This document shows, piece by piece, positions 34,112-43,156 of a stretch of 64,000 nt of DNA; position 1 is the first letter of the stretch; every line of letters starts with the position of its first letter. The DNA is from Clostridiales bacterium 1_7_47FAA (GTDB lineage: Bacteria; Bacillota; Clostridia; Lachnospirales; Lachnospiraceae). Under the pieces are notes generated by a model, which was given only the letters and a program-made list of their open reading frames with translations, did not search any database and had not been told where the DNA came from. The stretch covers positions 186,001-250,000 of the forward strand of contig DS990263.1 in the NCBI GenBank assembly GCA_000155435.1, written 5' to 3'. Position numbers and translations under genes: made by a program.

Positions 34112-34324
34112 ATGGGAAAAGCAAAAAAGGCAGAGCCTTTTGACCCTCATAATTTAAGTCCCCAGGACCAACTGAAATTCGAGATTGCCCAGGAACTGGG
34201 CCTGGATTCAAAGGTGATGGAAAGCGGATGGAGAAGCCTTACGGCAAAGGAGAGCGGCCGGATCGGGGGCCTGATCACAAAGCGGAAGCGGGAAATGAAA
34301 AATGAGGCATTGCAACAGGAATAA
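34112..34324 (+). CDS. alpha/beta-type small acid-soluble spore protein
   Basis: A 70-residue protein with SASP features: LKFEIAQELGLDSKV contains the germination-protease cleavage site (FEIA), and SGRIGGLITKRKREM matches the conserved DNA-contact segment G-x-x-GG-x-x-[TK]K. These proteins coat and protect DNA in the dormant spore and are later degraded as an amino-acid source. The sequence is divergent in the middle (SGWRSLTAKE). An ATG at 34091 is in frame but contains the AAAGGAG ribosome site, so 34112 is preferred; SD spacing is then rather long at 12 bases. Confidence 0.85.
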   Translation: MGKAKKAEPFDPHNLSPQDQLKFEIAQELGLDSKVMESGWRSLTAKESGRIGGLITKRKREMKNEALQQE

Positions 34325-34338
34325 ATATCTATTATACT
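34310..34338 (+). promoter_or_regulatory. promoter for the cobalamin operon
   Basis: TTGCAA (34310-34315), 17-base spacer, TATACT (34333-34338). It overlaps the end of the spore protein gene and gives a cbiG leader of about 175 bases. Confidence 0.65.
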
Positions 34339-34367
34339 GAAATGTGTTCATTTCGATTCAGAGGATG

Positions 34368-34477
34368 CCCTGGAGGCGTGTGATTGGAAAACTCCAGGGA
34401 AGTCCTTATGGTTTGTCAGGCGGGGGATGGCTCTGGCTTGTTTGACGGGGGATGGTCCTGCCGGACTGGTATTTTTA
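34368..34477 (+). promoter_or_regulatory. structured leader of the cobalamin operon
   Basis: CCCTGGAG (34368-34375) pairs perfectly with CTCCAGGG (34392-34399). Further down, CGGGGGATGG occurs twice (about 34421 and 34446). A short GGTCC/GGACT stem at 34454-34467 is followed by TATTTTT, resembling a weak terminator. I do not see the conserved cobalamin riboswitch core, so this is only a candidate attenuation region. Confidence 0.35.
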
Positions 34478-34521
34478 GGGTTATTGCGCGGATAAAAGAG
34501 TCCGGATAAAGGAGTACGGGA

Positions 34522-35616
34522 TTGAAGATTGGTATAATCAGTTTTACAGCCAGGGGGACCAGGCTCTGCTGCCATCTGGCCAGCAGGTTAAGCGGCGGCG
34601 TGGACGAGTGCACTGCATTTGTGCCTGAGCGTTACAGCGATACATATGATAAGACGGGGGATATGGAAGGGGTTGTAAGATGCCAGGACATGCCCCTGGG
34701 CCAGTGGACAAAAACCATGTTCCGGGAACAGAGGGCCATGGTGTTTGTAGGGGCGGTGGGGATTGCGGTGAGGGCCATTGCACCGTTTGTGCGGGACAAG
34801 ATGACAGACCCCCCGGTAGTTGTGGTGGATGAAGCGGGCCGCTTTTCAATCCCGATCCTGTCCGGCCATGTGGGCGGGGCCAATGCCCTTGCCAGCCGGA
34901 TTGGGGAATGTATCGGTGCAGTGCCTGTGATTACAACGGCCACAGATGTAAACGGACTGTTTGCAGTGGATGTATTTGCAGCTGAGAACGGACTGGTCCT
35001 GACGGACCGGGAGGCGGCTAAACAGGTGTCTGCCAGGATCTTGGACGGCGGGAATGTGGGATTCTTCAATGAGTTTGAGGGTGGGGAGCCGGGCGTGCCC
35101 AGGGGCTGCTGTAAAAATCCCAGTGAATATAATATATGGGTTACGGTAAAGGACAGCAGCCTGGAGTTTGAAAGGAGTGTGGGGGCTGTCGGTTCCCGCC
35201 GTGTCCTAAGGCTCATTCCGCAGGCAGTTGTGGCGGGAGTGGGCTGCCGCAGGGGAGTGGAGCCCTTCATCCTGGAACGGCAGGTCCTGGAAGGCTTTAG
35301 GAAACATGGGATAGACCCGGCGTCAGTCAAGGCGCTGGCAACCATTGACATAAAGAAGGAGGAACCTGCCCTGCTTGCATTGGCGCAAAAGCGGGGCTGG
35401 ACCCTGCGGTTTTACAGTGCGGCTGAGCTTGGGGATGTGGGCGGTACCTTCACGGAGTCCGCCTTTGTGGAACAGACGGTTGGAATCGGTAATGTCTGTG
35501 AGCGGGCATGTATGGCAGAAGGAGGAAGGCTGCTGTTTGGCAAGGAGGCTGGGGGAGGTGTTACGGTGGCCGCGGCCGTGGAGCCTTTCAAATTAGACAT
35601 TGAGAAATACATATAG
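34522..35616 (+). CDS. cbiG: cobalt-precorrin-5A hydrolase
   Basis: A 364-residue CbiG, which opens the delta-lactone of cobalt-precorrin-5A and releases acetaldehyde in the anaerobic corrin route. The N-terminal domain has FVGAVGIAVRAIAPFVRDK and SGHVGGANALA; the C-terminal CbiG_C domain starts near AVVAGVGCRRGVE and includes GTFTESAFVEQTVG. The start is TTG at 34522, with AAAGGAG (34508-34514) seven bases upstream. First gene of the operon. Confidence 0.93.
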   Translation: MKIGIISFTARGTRLCCHLASRLSGGVDECTAFVPERYSDTYDKTGDMEGVVRCQDMPLGQWTKTMFREQRAMVFVGAVGIAVRAIAPFVRDKMTDPPVVVVDEAGRFSIPILSGHVGGANALASRIGECIGAVPVITTATDVNGLFAVDVFAAENGLVLTDREAAKQVSARILDGGNVGFFNEFEGGEPGVPRGCCKNPSEYNIWVTVKDSSLEFERSVGAVGSRRVLRLIPQAVVAGVGCRRGVEPFILERQVLEGFRKHGIDPASVKALATIDIKKEEPALLALAQKRGWTLRFYSAAELGDVGGTFTESAFVEQTVGIGNVCERACMAEGGRLLFGKEAGGGVTVAAAVEPFKLDIEKYI

Positions 35617-35667
35617 ATATGTTATACTTTTAGTTTATAAGTCAGAGGATAGACAGCAGGTGATACG

Positions 35668-36870
35668 ATGGGAGACTCATACATCTATAAGAATCAGAAA
35701 AAATTGAGATGGGGATATACCACGGGTACTTGTGCGGCAGCGGCTTCCTTGGCGGCTGCCGTTATGCTGCTTGGGAGGAACAGGACGGAGCAGGTGTCGG
35801 TTGAAACACCAAAGGGCATAAGGCTGGATTTGGAAGTGGAGGATATTTCCATGGGGCAGCGTGCTGTTTCCTGCGGCGTGAGGAAGGACGCGGGGGATGA
35901 CCCGGATGTGACGGATGGCCTTGTAGTGTATTCCAGGGTCAGCTTTGGCAGGGAAGAAGATGGCCCGGATGATGTGGGGAAACATGCCGGTGGGTATTAT
36001 GAACATAAAAATAATGATATTTGCCTCAAATTAACAGGTGGGGTGGGAGTGGGACGGGTTACAAAGGAAGGATTAAGCTGCGAAGTGGGAAAATCAGCCA
36101 TCAATCCTGTGCCGCGCCAGATGATTTTCAGACAGGTGGAGGACATCTGTGCCAGATACCGGTACCGGGGTGTGCTGTGGATTGAAATCAGCGTACCGGG
36201 GGCATTGGAGGTGTCTGGGCGTACCTTTAACAGTAAGCTGGGAATCCTGGGAGGAATCTCTATCCTGGGAACCAGCGGCATGGTGGAACCCATGAGTGAA
36301 ACAGCGCTTTTGGAAACCATCCGCCTGGAGCTGCGGCAGAACGTGCTGGCGGGACATTGCCGGCTGGTGGTGACACCCGGGAATTATGGGGAGGCATTCC
36401 TGAGGGATCATCTGAAGATTGGGCTTGAACAGGCTGTGAAATGCAGCAATTTCATCGGAAACACCATTGATATGGCTGTGGAAGAAGGGGCAGGGGGAAT
36501 CCTGTTGGTGGGGCATGGAGGCAAACTTATTAAGCTGGCGGCAGGAATCATGAACACGCACTCGTCTGCGGCCGATGGGCGCATGGAGGTGCTGGCGGCT
36601 TATGGCGCGGCCTGCGGGGCTGACTCCTGTCTGGTAAACCGGATCCTGGAAGCCATTACGGTGGATGAAGGGCTGCGGCTGTTGGAAACCAGGGAAGGCC
36701 TCAGGGACCAGGTGATGGAGCGGGTGATGGAACGTATAGAGGGACATTTAAAAGGGCGTGCAGCAGGGCGGCTTGAGATTGAAGCAGTGGTATTTACCAA
36801 TGAGAGAGGGATTCTTGGTGCTACCAGCGGGGCTGCCGTGATGCTGGAACGCATTGCAGATAACCTATGA
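35668..36870 (+). CDS. cbiD: cobalt-precorrin-5B C1-methyltransferase
   Basis: A 400-residue CbiD, methylating C1 of cobalt-precorrin-5B with S-adenosylmethionine. The family signature YTTGTCAAAA stands at residues 17-26. Further hallmarks are DAGDDPDVTDG, VGRVTKEGL and the glycine-rich GHGGKLIKLAAGIMNTHS. Its end overlaps or abuts the start of the next gene. Confidence 0.95.
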   Translation: MGDSYIYKNQKKLRWGYTTGTCAAAASLAAAVMLLGRNRTEQVSVETPKGIRLDLEVEDISMGQRAVSCGVRKDAGDDPDVTDGLVVYSRVSFGREEDGPDDVGKHAGGYYEHKNNDICLKLTGGVGVGRVTKEGLSCEVGKSAINPVPRQMIFRQVEDICARYRYRGVLWIEISVPGALEVSGRTFNSKLGILGGISILGTSGMVEPMSETALLETIRLELRQNVLAGHCRLVVTPGNYGEAFLRDHLKIGLEQAVKCSNFIGNTIDMAVEEGAGGILLVGHGGKLIKLAAGIMNTHSSAADGRMEVLAAYGAACGADSCLVNRILEAITVDEGLRLLETREGLRDQVMERVMERIEGHLKGRAAGRLEIEAVVFTNERGILGATSGAAVMLERIADNL

Positions 36871-36890
36871 TCATGAAAGGCGGATATTCT

Positions 36891-38405
36891 ATGGTACATA
36901 TAGTAGGAGCAGGCCCGGGCAGCCCGGACCTGATAACGGTAAGGGGACAACGGCTTCTTGGGGAAGCTGACGTGGTTATTTATGCAGGTTCCCTGGTGAA
37001 TCCTGAGCTTCTGGCCCTTGCAGGGAAAGGGGCGGCTGTGTATGACAGCGCAAGGATGACGCTGGAAGAGGTGATGGATGTTGTGGAGCAATCCCACCGG
37101 GCAGGCCTTGCTGTTGTGCGGCTGCATACAGGCGACCCATGCTTATATGGGGCCATCCGGGAGCAGATGGACTGGATGGACAGGAAAGGAATCCCATATG
37201 ACATATGCCCTGGTGTAAGCTCTTTCTGCGGCGCTGCATCTGCCCTTGGGATGGAGTATACCCTTCCGGATGTGACCCAGAGCGTGGTAATCACCAGGAT
37301 GGCCGGCAGGACGCCGGTGCCGGAAAAGGAATCCATACGCAGCTTTGCAGCCCATGGGGCTTCCATGGTGATATTCCTGAGCACGGGTATGCTGGAGGAA
37401 TTGTCACAGGAACTGACGGCAGGCGGATACAGGGAGGATACGCCCGCTGCCATTGTTTACAAAGCCACGTGGCCCGGGGAAAAGGTGGTGCGCTGTACCG
37501 TGGGTACGCTTAAGGAGTCTGCGCAGCGGGAAGGGATAAGGAAGACGGCGCTGATTATCGTGGGGGATAGTGTGGCTCAAAGCGGATATGAACGGTCCAA
37601 GCTGTATGACCCTGTATTCACGACTGAGTTCAGGACAGGGCGGGAAGATGCTGGTATGGGCAATATCAGGCCAGGCACCATGTATGTGGTGGGAATGGGG
37701 CCAGGGAGCATGGACCAGATGACAGGCGCTGCCCTGGAAGCGTTAAAGCGCTGTCAGGTCATTGCCGGATATACGGTTTATGTGGATTTAATCCGTGAGC
37801 ATTTTCCTCATAAACAGTTCCTGACAACGGCAATGACAAGGGAAGAGGAACGGTGCCGGAGGGCACTGGAATGCTGCATGGAGGGCAAGGACACGGCCAT
37901 GATATGCAGCGGAGACGCGGGCATCTATGGCATGGCGGGTCTGATACTGGAGCTGGCGGGACAATATCCCGGAGTACAGGTGGAAATCGTGCCGGGGGTT
38001 ACGGCTGCCAGCGCAGGCGCTGCGGTGTTGGGAGCGCCTTTGATGCATGACTTTGCGGTCATCAGCCTCAGTGACAGGCTGACTCCTTTGGATGCCATAT
38101 GGAACCGGGTGGAGTCGGCTGCCCAGGCGGGCTTTGTCATCTGCATGTATAATCCGGCCAGCAAGGGAAGACCGGATTATTTCAGGCAGGCATGTGAGCG
38201 GATCCTTAAGTACCGGGGTGAGGATACGGTGTGCGGCCTTGTATCCAATATAGGCAGGGACGGACAGCACATGGAGGTGATGAGCCTGGGGGAAATGAAG
38301 GACAGGGCTGTGGATATGTTTACAACCGTCTATATAGGCAGCCCGCAGACAAGGAAAATCGGGCAGTATATGGTAACTCCCAGAGGCTACAGGTATGAGG
38401 GATGA
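36891..38405 (+). CDS. cbiF-cbiH: fused cobalt-precorrin-4 C11-methyltransferase / precorrin-3B C17-methyltransferase
   Basis: A fusion of two tetrapyrrole methylases in one chain of 504 residues. Residues 1 to about 250 are CbiF (VGAGPGSPDLITVRG, then GDPCLYGAIREQM and PGVSSFCGAASALG). From about 257 CbiH follows (VVGMGPGSMDQMT, CSGDAGIYGMAGL, MYNPASKGRPDYF). CbiH contracts the ring while methylating C17, and CbiF methylates C11, so the two act in sequence. The start at 36891 is preferred because AAAGGCGG lies seven bases before it; an in-frame ATG at 36867 overlapping the cbiD stop is the alternative. Confidence 0.92.
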   Translation: MVHIVGAGPGSPDLITVRGQRLLGEADVVIYAGSLVNPELLALAGKGAAVYDSARMTLEEVMDVVEQSHRAGLAVVRLHTGDPCLYGAIREQMDWMDRKGIPYDICPGVSSFCGAASALGMEYTLPDVTQSVVITRMAGRTPVPEKESIRSFAAHGASMVIFLSTGMLEELSQELTAGGYREDTPAAIVYKATWPGEKVVRCTVGTLKESAQREGIRKTALIIVGDSVAQSGYERSKLYDPVFTTEFRTGREDAGMGNIRPGTMYVVGMGPGSMDQMTGAALEALKRCQVIAGYTVYVDLIREHFPHKQFLTTAMTREEERCRRALECCMEGKDTAMICSGDAGIYGMAGLILELAGQYPGVQVEIVPGVTAASAGAAVLGAPLMHDFAVISLSDRLTPLDAIWNRVESAAQAGFVICMYNPASKGRPDYFRQACERILKYRGEDTVCGLVSNIGRDGQHMEVMSLGEMKDRAVDMFTTVYIGSPQTRKIGQYMVTPRGYRYEG

Positions 38406-39246
38406 CAATGCATGGAATGATATGGCGGAAAAGGGCAGCCGGATAAGGCAGAAAAAGGCAGTCCTTTTTGCAGGAACAACGGAAGGGCGTCTGCTTGCAG
38501 CGTATCTGGCAGGCCTTGGCTGCCGGACGGTTGTGTGTGTGGCAACGGAGTATGGGCGGGATGTTCTGGAGGGGGGAAGCCCGGATAACAGCAACCCGGA
38601 TAACAGCCTTCTGGATATCCGGCAGGGCCGCCTGGACCGGGAGTCCATGGAGGAACTGCTGGAAGAAGTCCGGCCGGGGATGGTGATTGACGCCACCCAT
38701 CCATATGCAACGGAGGTGACGGAGAATATTAAACAGGCATGTAATGCATTTCCTCAGATCCGGTTCATCCGTTGCCTGAGAAGGGAAAGCGGTCCCACAG
38801 GTGATGATGTCATCCATGTGCCGGATGTAAAAGCCGCGGTTCGGTGGCTGGCAGGACGGGAGGGCAGCATACTGGTCACGACAGGCGTTAAGGAGCTTTC
38901 TGCTTTCAGCAGTCTTCCGGATTACCGGCAGAGGATATTCGCCAGGGTGCTACCGTCTGTGGAATCCGTGGACATATGCAGGAAGCTGGGATATGAAGGA
39001 CGGCATATCATTGCCATGCAGGGACCGTTTTCAACGGAAATGAACCTGGCCCTGTTAAGGGAGTTTCAGTGCCGGTTCCTGGTGACAAAAGATGGCGGAA
39101 GGGCCGGGGGGATGGATGGGAAGCTGGAGGCTTCCAGGGCGGCAGGGGTACAGGCCGTGCTGATTGACAGGCCGGAACGCGCCGGGGGTATTTCCCTGGA
39201 GGATGTAAAAATACAGATAAAGGAGTGGATGGAACATGAGAGATGA
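38395..39246 (+). CDS. cbiJ: cobalt-precorrin-6A reductase
   Basis: A 283-residue CbiJ/CobK reductase, using NAD(P)H to reduce the macrocycle. FAGTTEGRLLAAYLAGLG near residue 25 is the nucleotide-binding start, and DATHPYATEVTENI is the family signature. ILVTTGVKEL and VTKDGGRAGG are conserved later segments. The ATG at 38395 overlaps the upstream stop by 11 bases. ATG at 38422 is a possible alternative start, but has no clear ribosome site. Confidence 0.9.
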   Translation: MRDDNAWNDMAEKGSRIRQKKAVLFAGTTEGRLLAAYLAGLGCRTVVCVATEYGRDVLEGGSPDNSNPDNSLLDIRQGRLDRESMEELLEEVRPGMVIDATHPYATEVTENIKQACNAFPQIRFIRCLRRESGPTGDDVIHVPDVKAAVRWLAGREGSILVTTGVKELSAFSSLPDYRQRIFARVLPSVESVDICRKLGYEGRHIIAMQGPFSTEMNLALLREFQCRFLVTKDGGRAGGMDGKLEASRAAGVQAVLIDRPERAGGISLEDVKIQIKEWMEHER

Positions 39247-40555
39247 GAACACATTTTCCCAGGAGCTTCGGCCGGTCGTGTATCTGGTCGGTATCGGTAT
39301 GGGAGGGGAGGACCAGCTCACCGGACGTGCCATGGACTGCCTGGAAGCTGCCCAGGTCATAACCGGGGCTGACCGGATGCTTGAGAGTGTGCACCCTTAC
39401 ACCGAGGGAAAGCGTGTGTTTTCCGCCTACAAGCCCAGTGAGATGGTACAGTGGCTGGGAAGCTTTAAGTGGGAGGAGGCGGCGCTGGTGCTTTCCGGCG
39501 ACACCGGATTCTACAGCGGTGCGGAAGCAGCTGCCAAGGCATTCATGAGGGAAGGCTGGGATGTGGAATATGTTCCGGGTGTGTCCAGCCTGTCCTACTT
39601 TTGCGCCAGACTGGGGAAGAGCTGGCAGAACGTCCATCCAATCAGCAGCCATGGACGGGAGTGCGATGTGGTGGCCCATATAAGGAACCACAGGTCCTGC
39701 TTTATCCTGCTGGGCGGACCAGGAAGCGTGTCCTCCTTGTGCAGGCAGCTGGTGAGCAGCGATATGAGCCATGTGAATATATGGGCCGGAGAAAATCTCT
39801 CATATGAAGATGAGCGTATTACCTGGGCGATGACGCCTGCTGAACTTATCATGGAGGATGAGCACCGGCCCTTTGGAAGCCTGGTATGTATCCTGGTAGA
39901 AAATGACGAAGCGCTTGAGGGACAGCTTTATCCGGTAAAGGGGCCTGAGGACAGTGATTTCATCCGGGGACAGGTTCCCATGACAAAGGCAGAGGTGCGC
40001 AGGCTGTCATTGGAAAAGCTCCGCATTGGGGATGGGGCTGTCTGCTATGATATCGGGGCAGGGACTGGTTCCGTGGCAGTGGAGATGGGGCTGGAAATCC
40101 GGCGCAGGGGAGGCAATGGGGAGGTTTATGCCATTGAGCGCAGCCTGGACGCCCTTCAGCTGATACAGTCCAACTGCCAGAAATTCCATGGAGGCTGGCA
40201 GGGCTTCCATATTGTGGAGGGCGAGGCGCCGGAGGCAATGGACGGACTGCCGATGCCGACCCATGCGTTTATCGGAGGAAGCGGCGGGAAGATGCCGGCA
40301 ATCGTGGAGGCGCTTCTGGCAGCCAATCCACAGGTAAGGATTGTGGCAAATGCCATTACGCTGGAAACTGTTGGGGAGATTCTGGACTGCATGAGGAAGT
40401 TCGGATTCCAGGATACGGAACTGACCCAGGTACTGGCGGCAAAGGTGGAAGTGGTTGGCGCCTATCATATGCCAAAAGCACAGAATCCGGTTTATGTTGC
40501 AGTGATGCAGAACCCGTCTTTGGACAGTGAGGAGATCCAATGGCAGGAGTTATGA
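39236..40555 (+). CDS. cbiET: fused precorrin-6Y C5,15-methyltransferase (CbiE-CbiT)
   Basis: A 439-residue fusion equivalent to aerobic CobL. CbiE (about 1-210) methylates C5 (VGIGMGGEDQLTG, GDTGFYSGAEAAAKA, PGVSSLSYFCARLG). CbiT (about 235-439) methylates C15 and decarboxylates the acetate side chain, with a Rossmann SAM motif YDIGAGTGSVAVEM near residue 270 and the later FIGGSGG. It overlaps the genes on both sides by 10-16 bases. Confidence 0.94.
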   Translation: MRDENTFSQELRPVVYLVGIGMGGEDQLTGRAMDCLEAAQVITGADRMLESVHPYTEGKRVFSAYKPSEMVQWLGSFKWEEAALVLSGDTGFYSGAEAAAKAFMREGWDVEYVPGVSSLSYFCARLGKSWQNVHPISSHGRECDVVAHIRNHRSCFILLGGPGSVSSLCRQLVSSDMSHVNIWAGENLSYEDERITWAMTPAELIMEDEHRPFGSLVCILVENDEALEGQLYPVKGPEDSDFIRGQVPMTKAEVRRLSLEKLRIGDGAVCYDIGAGTGSVAVEMGLEIRRRGGNGEVYAIERSLDALQLIQSNCQKFHGGWQGFHIVEGEAPEAMDGLPMPTHAFIGGSGGKMPAIVEALLAANPQVRIVANAITLETVGEILDCMRKFGFQDTELTQVLAAKVEVVGAYHMPKAQNPVYVAVMQNPSLDSEEIQWQEL

Positions 40556-42045
40556 TAGCTGCTCCTAAAAGCGGCAGCGGAAAGACCATGATTACCTGCG
40601 GCCTCCTTAAACTCCTTGACAGGAAAGGATGGAACCCGGCCCCCTTCAAATGCGGCCCTGATTATATTGACGGCCTGTTCCACAACAAGGTGCTGGGATT
40701 GGAAAGCGGGAACCTGGACAGCTTTTTTGAGGAACCGGACCATATGCGTGAGAAAATTTCTCACATATCTGCAGACCGTTTTGTGGTGGCCGAGGGAGTC
40801 ATGGGTTACTTTGACGGTTTAGGAGGAATTTCCACGAAGGGCAGTACGTGGGAAATCTCCCAGATCCTTGAACTGCCTGTCATCCTGGTGGTGGATGCCA
40901 AGGGAGCCAGCCTGTCTCTGGCGGCCCAGGTCAAGGGATTCCTGGAATATGTTCCCAGGGATGAGGAAGGAAAAGAAATCAAGTGTGCCAACCGGATCGG
41001 AGGTATCCTGTTTAACCGCATATCCCCCATGATATATGGAAGGGTAAAGGCGCTCATAGAGGAACAGCTCCACGTTCCGGTCATCGGCTATGTGCCGGAG
41101 CTTGATTTCCTCCAGGTGGGAAGCAGGCACCTGGGCCTGGTCCTGCCGGATGAGATAGACGGGCTTAAGGGACAGATGGAGCGGCTGGCTGACTGCATGG
41201 AAAAGACAGTGGATTTGGATGTGCTCTCCATGATTAGCGGCGGTAAGGGAGAAGCAGCGGAATTAAATCCTGGGAGGGAGCATCGTGCCCGGCCGGGAAA
41301 AGCGGATTCCGATGAGATGAATTGCCGTCAGATGTGGTGTGGAAAAAGTGGAACGGCACCTTTTGCCCATGGATGTGAAAAAAACTCAGACAGACAGTTT
41401 TACCTGGGCGTGGCTCTGGACGAGGCGTTCTGCTTTTACTACAGGGATAACCTGACCGCCCTGGAACATGCAGGGGCCAGGCTGGTATACTTCAGCCCCC
41501 TCCGCGATGAAACGATACCGGATTATCTGGACGGTCTGCTTTTTGGAGGGGGATATCCTGAGAATTATGCAGGGGAACTGGCTGGCGGTATATCCATGCG
41601 TTCTTCGGTGGCTGATGCGGCGGGCCGGGGAATGCCCATATTGGGAGAATGCGGAGGTTATCTCTACCTGCTTGAGACATTGCAGGGCATTGACGGGAAG
41701 GACTATCCGATGGCGGGCGTGCTGCCCGGCCGCGGCTTCAGGGGAGATAAAAAGGGACGTTTCGGTTACATCACCCTTAGCCCGGACGGAACCCTTCCGT
41801 ACATACTGCCGGGCATGGAGATAAAGGGCCATGAGTTTCATTACTGGGACTGTGAATGCGGGGATGAGGAATACAGGATGACAGCCAGGAAACCGGTGGG
41901 CGGAAGGTCATGGCGCTGCATGCGGACCAGGGGGGGTGTGATGGCTGGCTTCCCCCATCTTTATTATCCCTCCTGTCCTGGATTTACAGAGCGGTTTGCA
42001 GACAGATGCATCATATTTGGAAGGAAAATGGGACATGAATCTTGA
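40540..42045 (+). CDS. cbiA: cobyrinate a,c-diamide synthase
   Basis: A 501-residue CbiA, amidating the a and c side chains with glutamine and ATP. The P-loop APKSGSGKT is at residues 8-16, and CGPDYIDGLFH is the family motif. The C-terminal glutaminase has Cys371 in GECGGYLYL. Odd point: between the two domains (about 245-288) lies a low-conservation linker with four cysteines or histidine-rich stretches (NCRQMWCGKSG, AHGCEKN), making the protein longer than the usual 450-460. ATG overlaps the cbiET end. Confidence 0.93.
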   Translation: MAGVMIAAPKSGSGKTMITCGLLKLLDRKGWNPAPFKCGPDYIDGLFHNKVLGLESGNLDSFFEEPDHMREKISHISADRFVVAEGVMGYFDGLGGISTKGSTWEISQILELPVILVVDAKGASLSLAAQVKGFLEYVPRDEEGKEIKCANRIGGILFNRISPMIYGRVKALIEEQLHVPVIGYVPELDFLQVGSRHLGLVLPDEIDGLKGQMERLADCMEKTVDLDVLSMISGGKGEAAELNPGREHRARPGKADSDEMNCRQMWCGKSGTAPFAHGCEKNSDRQFYLGVALDEAFCFYYRDNLTALEHAGARLVYFSPLRDETIPDYLDGLLFGGGYPENYAGELAGGISMRSSVADAAGRGMPILGECGGYLYLLETLQGIDGKDYPMAGVLPGRGFRGDKKGRFGYITLSPDGTLPYILPGMEIKGHEFHYWDCECGDEEYRMTARKPVGGRSWRCMRTRGGVMAGFPHLYYPSCPGFTERFADRCIIFGRKMGHES

Positions 42046-43093
42046 TGAAGTGGTAAAGTCAGTAAAACAGGCTGATGAGGCAGCCGTGAAACAGGCCCTC
42101 AGGCGCTGGGACCAGGTGGCAAAACCCCTTAACAGCCTGGGTGTCCTGGAGGAGGACATTGTGCGGATTGCGGGGGCATCCGGCACAGCCGCAATCGATA
42201 TCAGTAAGAAGGCCATTGTGGTGATGTGCGCTGACAATGGAATCGTGGAGGAGGGGGTGACCCAGACCGGACAGGAGGTCACTGCCATTGTGGCGGGAAA
42301 CATGGCAAAGGGCTGTTCCTGTGTCTGCATCATGGCAGGGAAAGCCGGTGCGGATGTCATCCCCATTGATGTGGGGATAGCTGGTCATGACCCCATTCCC
42401 GGCGTGCTTCCAAGAAAGATTAAAGAGGGCACGCAGAATTTCCTGAAGGCCCCGTCCATGAGCCGCGGCCAGGCCCTAAGGGCCATGGAGGTGGGAATCA
42501 GGCTTGCGTATGAACTGAAGGAAAAGGGATATGGGCTGGCCGGCTCCGGGGAGATGGGGATTGGCAACACAACCACCAGCAGCGCAGTGCTGTCCGTGCT
42601 TCTTGACCAGGAGCCGGAGGCGGTAACCGGGCGCGGCGCAGGGCTTACCACGGATGGATACAGCCGGAAAATCCAGGTCATAAAAGATGGGATTGCCCTT
42701 CACCGGCCGGACCGTTCAGATCCGGTGGACGTGCTTGCCAAGGTGGGGGGATTTGATTTGGCGGCCTTGGCTGGTTTCTACATAGGATGCGGTATGGTAC
42801 GTCTTCCTGTGGTGCTGGATGGCCTGATTACTGGTGCGGCAGCCCTGGCAGCAGTTGGAATCTGTCCCAGTGTCAGGGATTTTTTGCTGGCCTCCCATGT
42901 TTCGGCAGAGCCTGCCGGGGAAATGGTGCTGGATGCCCTGGGCCTTCGGCCTGCCATCCGGGCCGGGATGTGTCTGGGGGAAGGGACTGGGGCGGCTGCA
43001 CTTTTTCCGCTTCTTGACATGGCGGCAGCCGTATACACGCAGATGAGCAGCTTTGAGGAAATCCAGGTGGGTCAGTATGAACACCTGGTCTGA
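42035..43093 (+). CDS. cobT: nicotinate-nucleotide:dimethylbenzimidazole phosphoribosyltransferase
   Basis: A 352-residue CobT that makes alpha-ribazole phosphate from nicotinate mononucleotide and a lower-ligand base. Motifs: VVMCADNGIVEEGVTQTG, GEMGIGNTTTSSAVL, GRGAGLTTDGYSRK and the catalytic Glu in CLGEGTGAAALF. The start at 42035 is chosen because GGAAGGA precedes it; the longer frame from 41996 lies inside cbiA. Confidence 0.94.
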   Translation: MNLDEVVKSVKQADEAAVKQALRRWDQVAKPLNSLGVLEEDIVRIAGASGTAAIDISKKAIVVMCADNGIVEEGVTQTGQEVTAIVAGNMAKGCSCVCIMAGKAGADVIPIDVGIAGHDPIPGVLPRKIKEGTQNFLKAPSMSRGQALRAMEVGIRLAYELKEKGYGLAGSGEMGIGNTTTSSAVLSVLLDQEPEAVTGRGAGLTTDGYSRKIQVIKDGIALHRPDRSDPVDVLAKVGGFDLAALAGFYIGCGMVRLPVVLDGLITGAAALAAVGICPSVRDFLLASHVSAEPAGEMVLDALGLRPAIRAGMCLGEGTGAAALFPLLDMAAAVYTQMSSFEEIQVGQYEHLV

Positions 43094-43156
43094 TATATAT
43101 CTGACATCAACAGTACCGGAACAGTATCCCATGAAATCCGAAGGGAGGAGTGGCCT

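Noticed and set aside
34339-34521. Cobalamin riboswitch ahead of cbiG
   Set aside because: The region is structured and well placed, but the conserved core segments of class I or II cobalamin riboswitches are not seen; kept only as a candidate leader.
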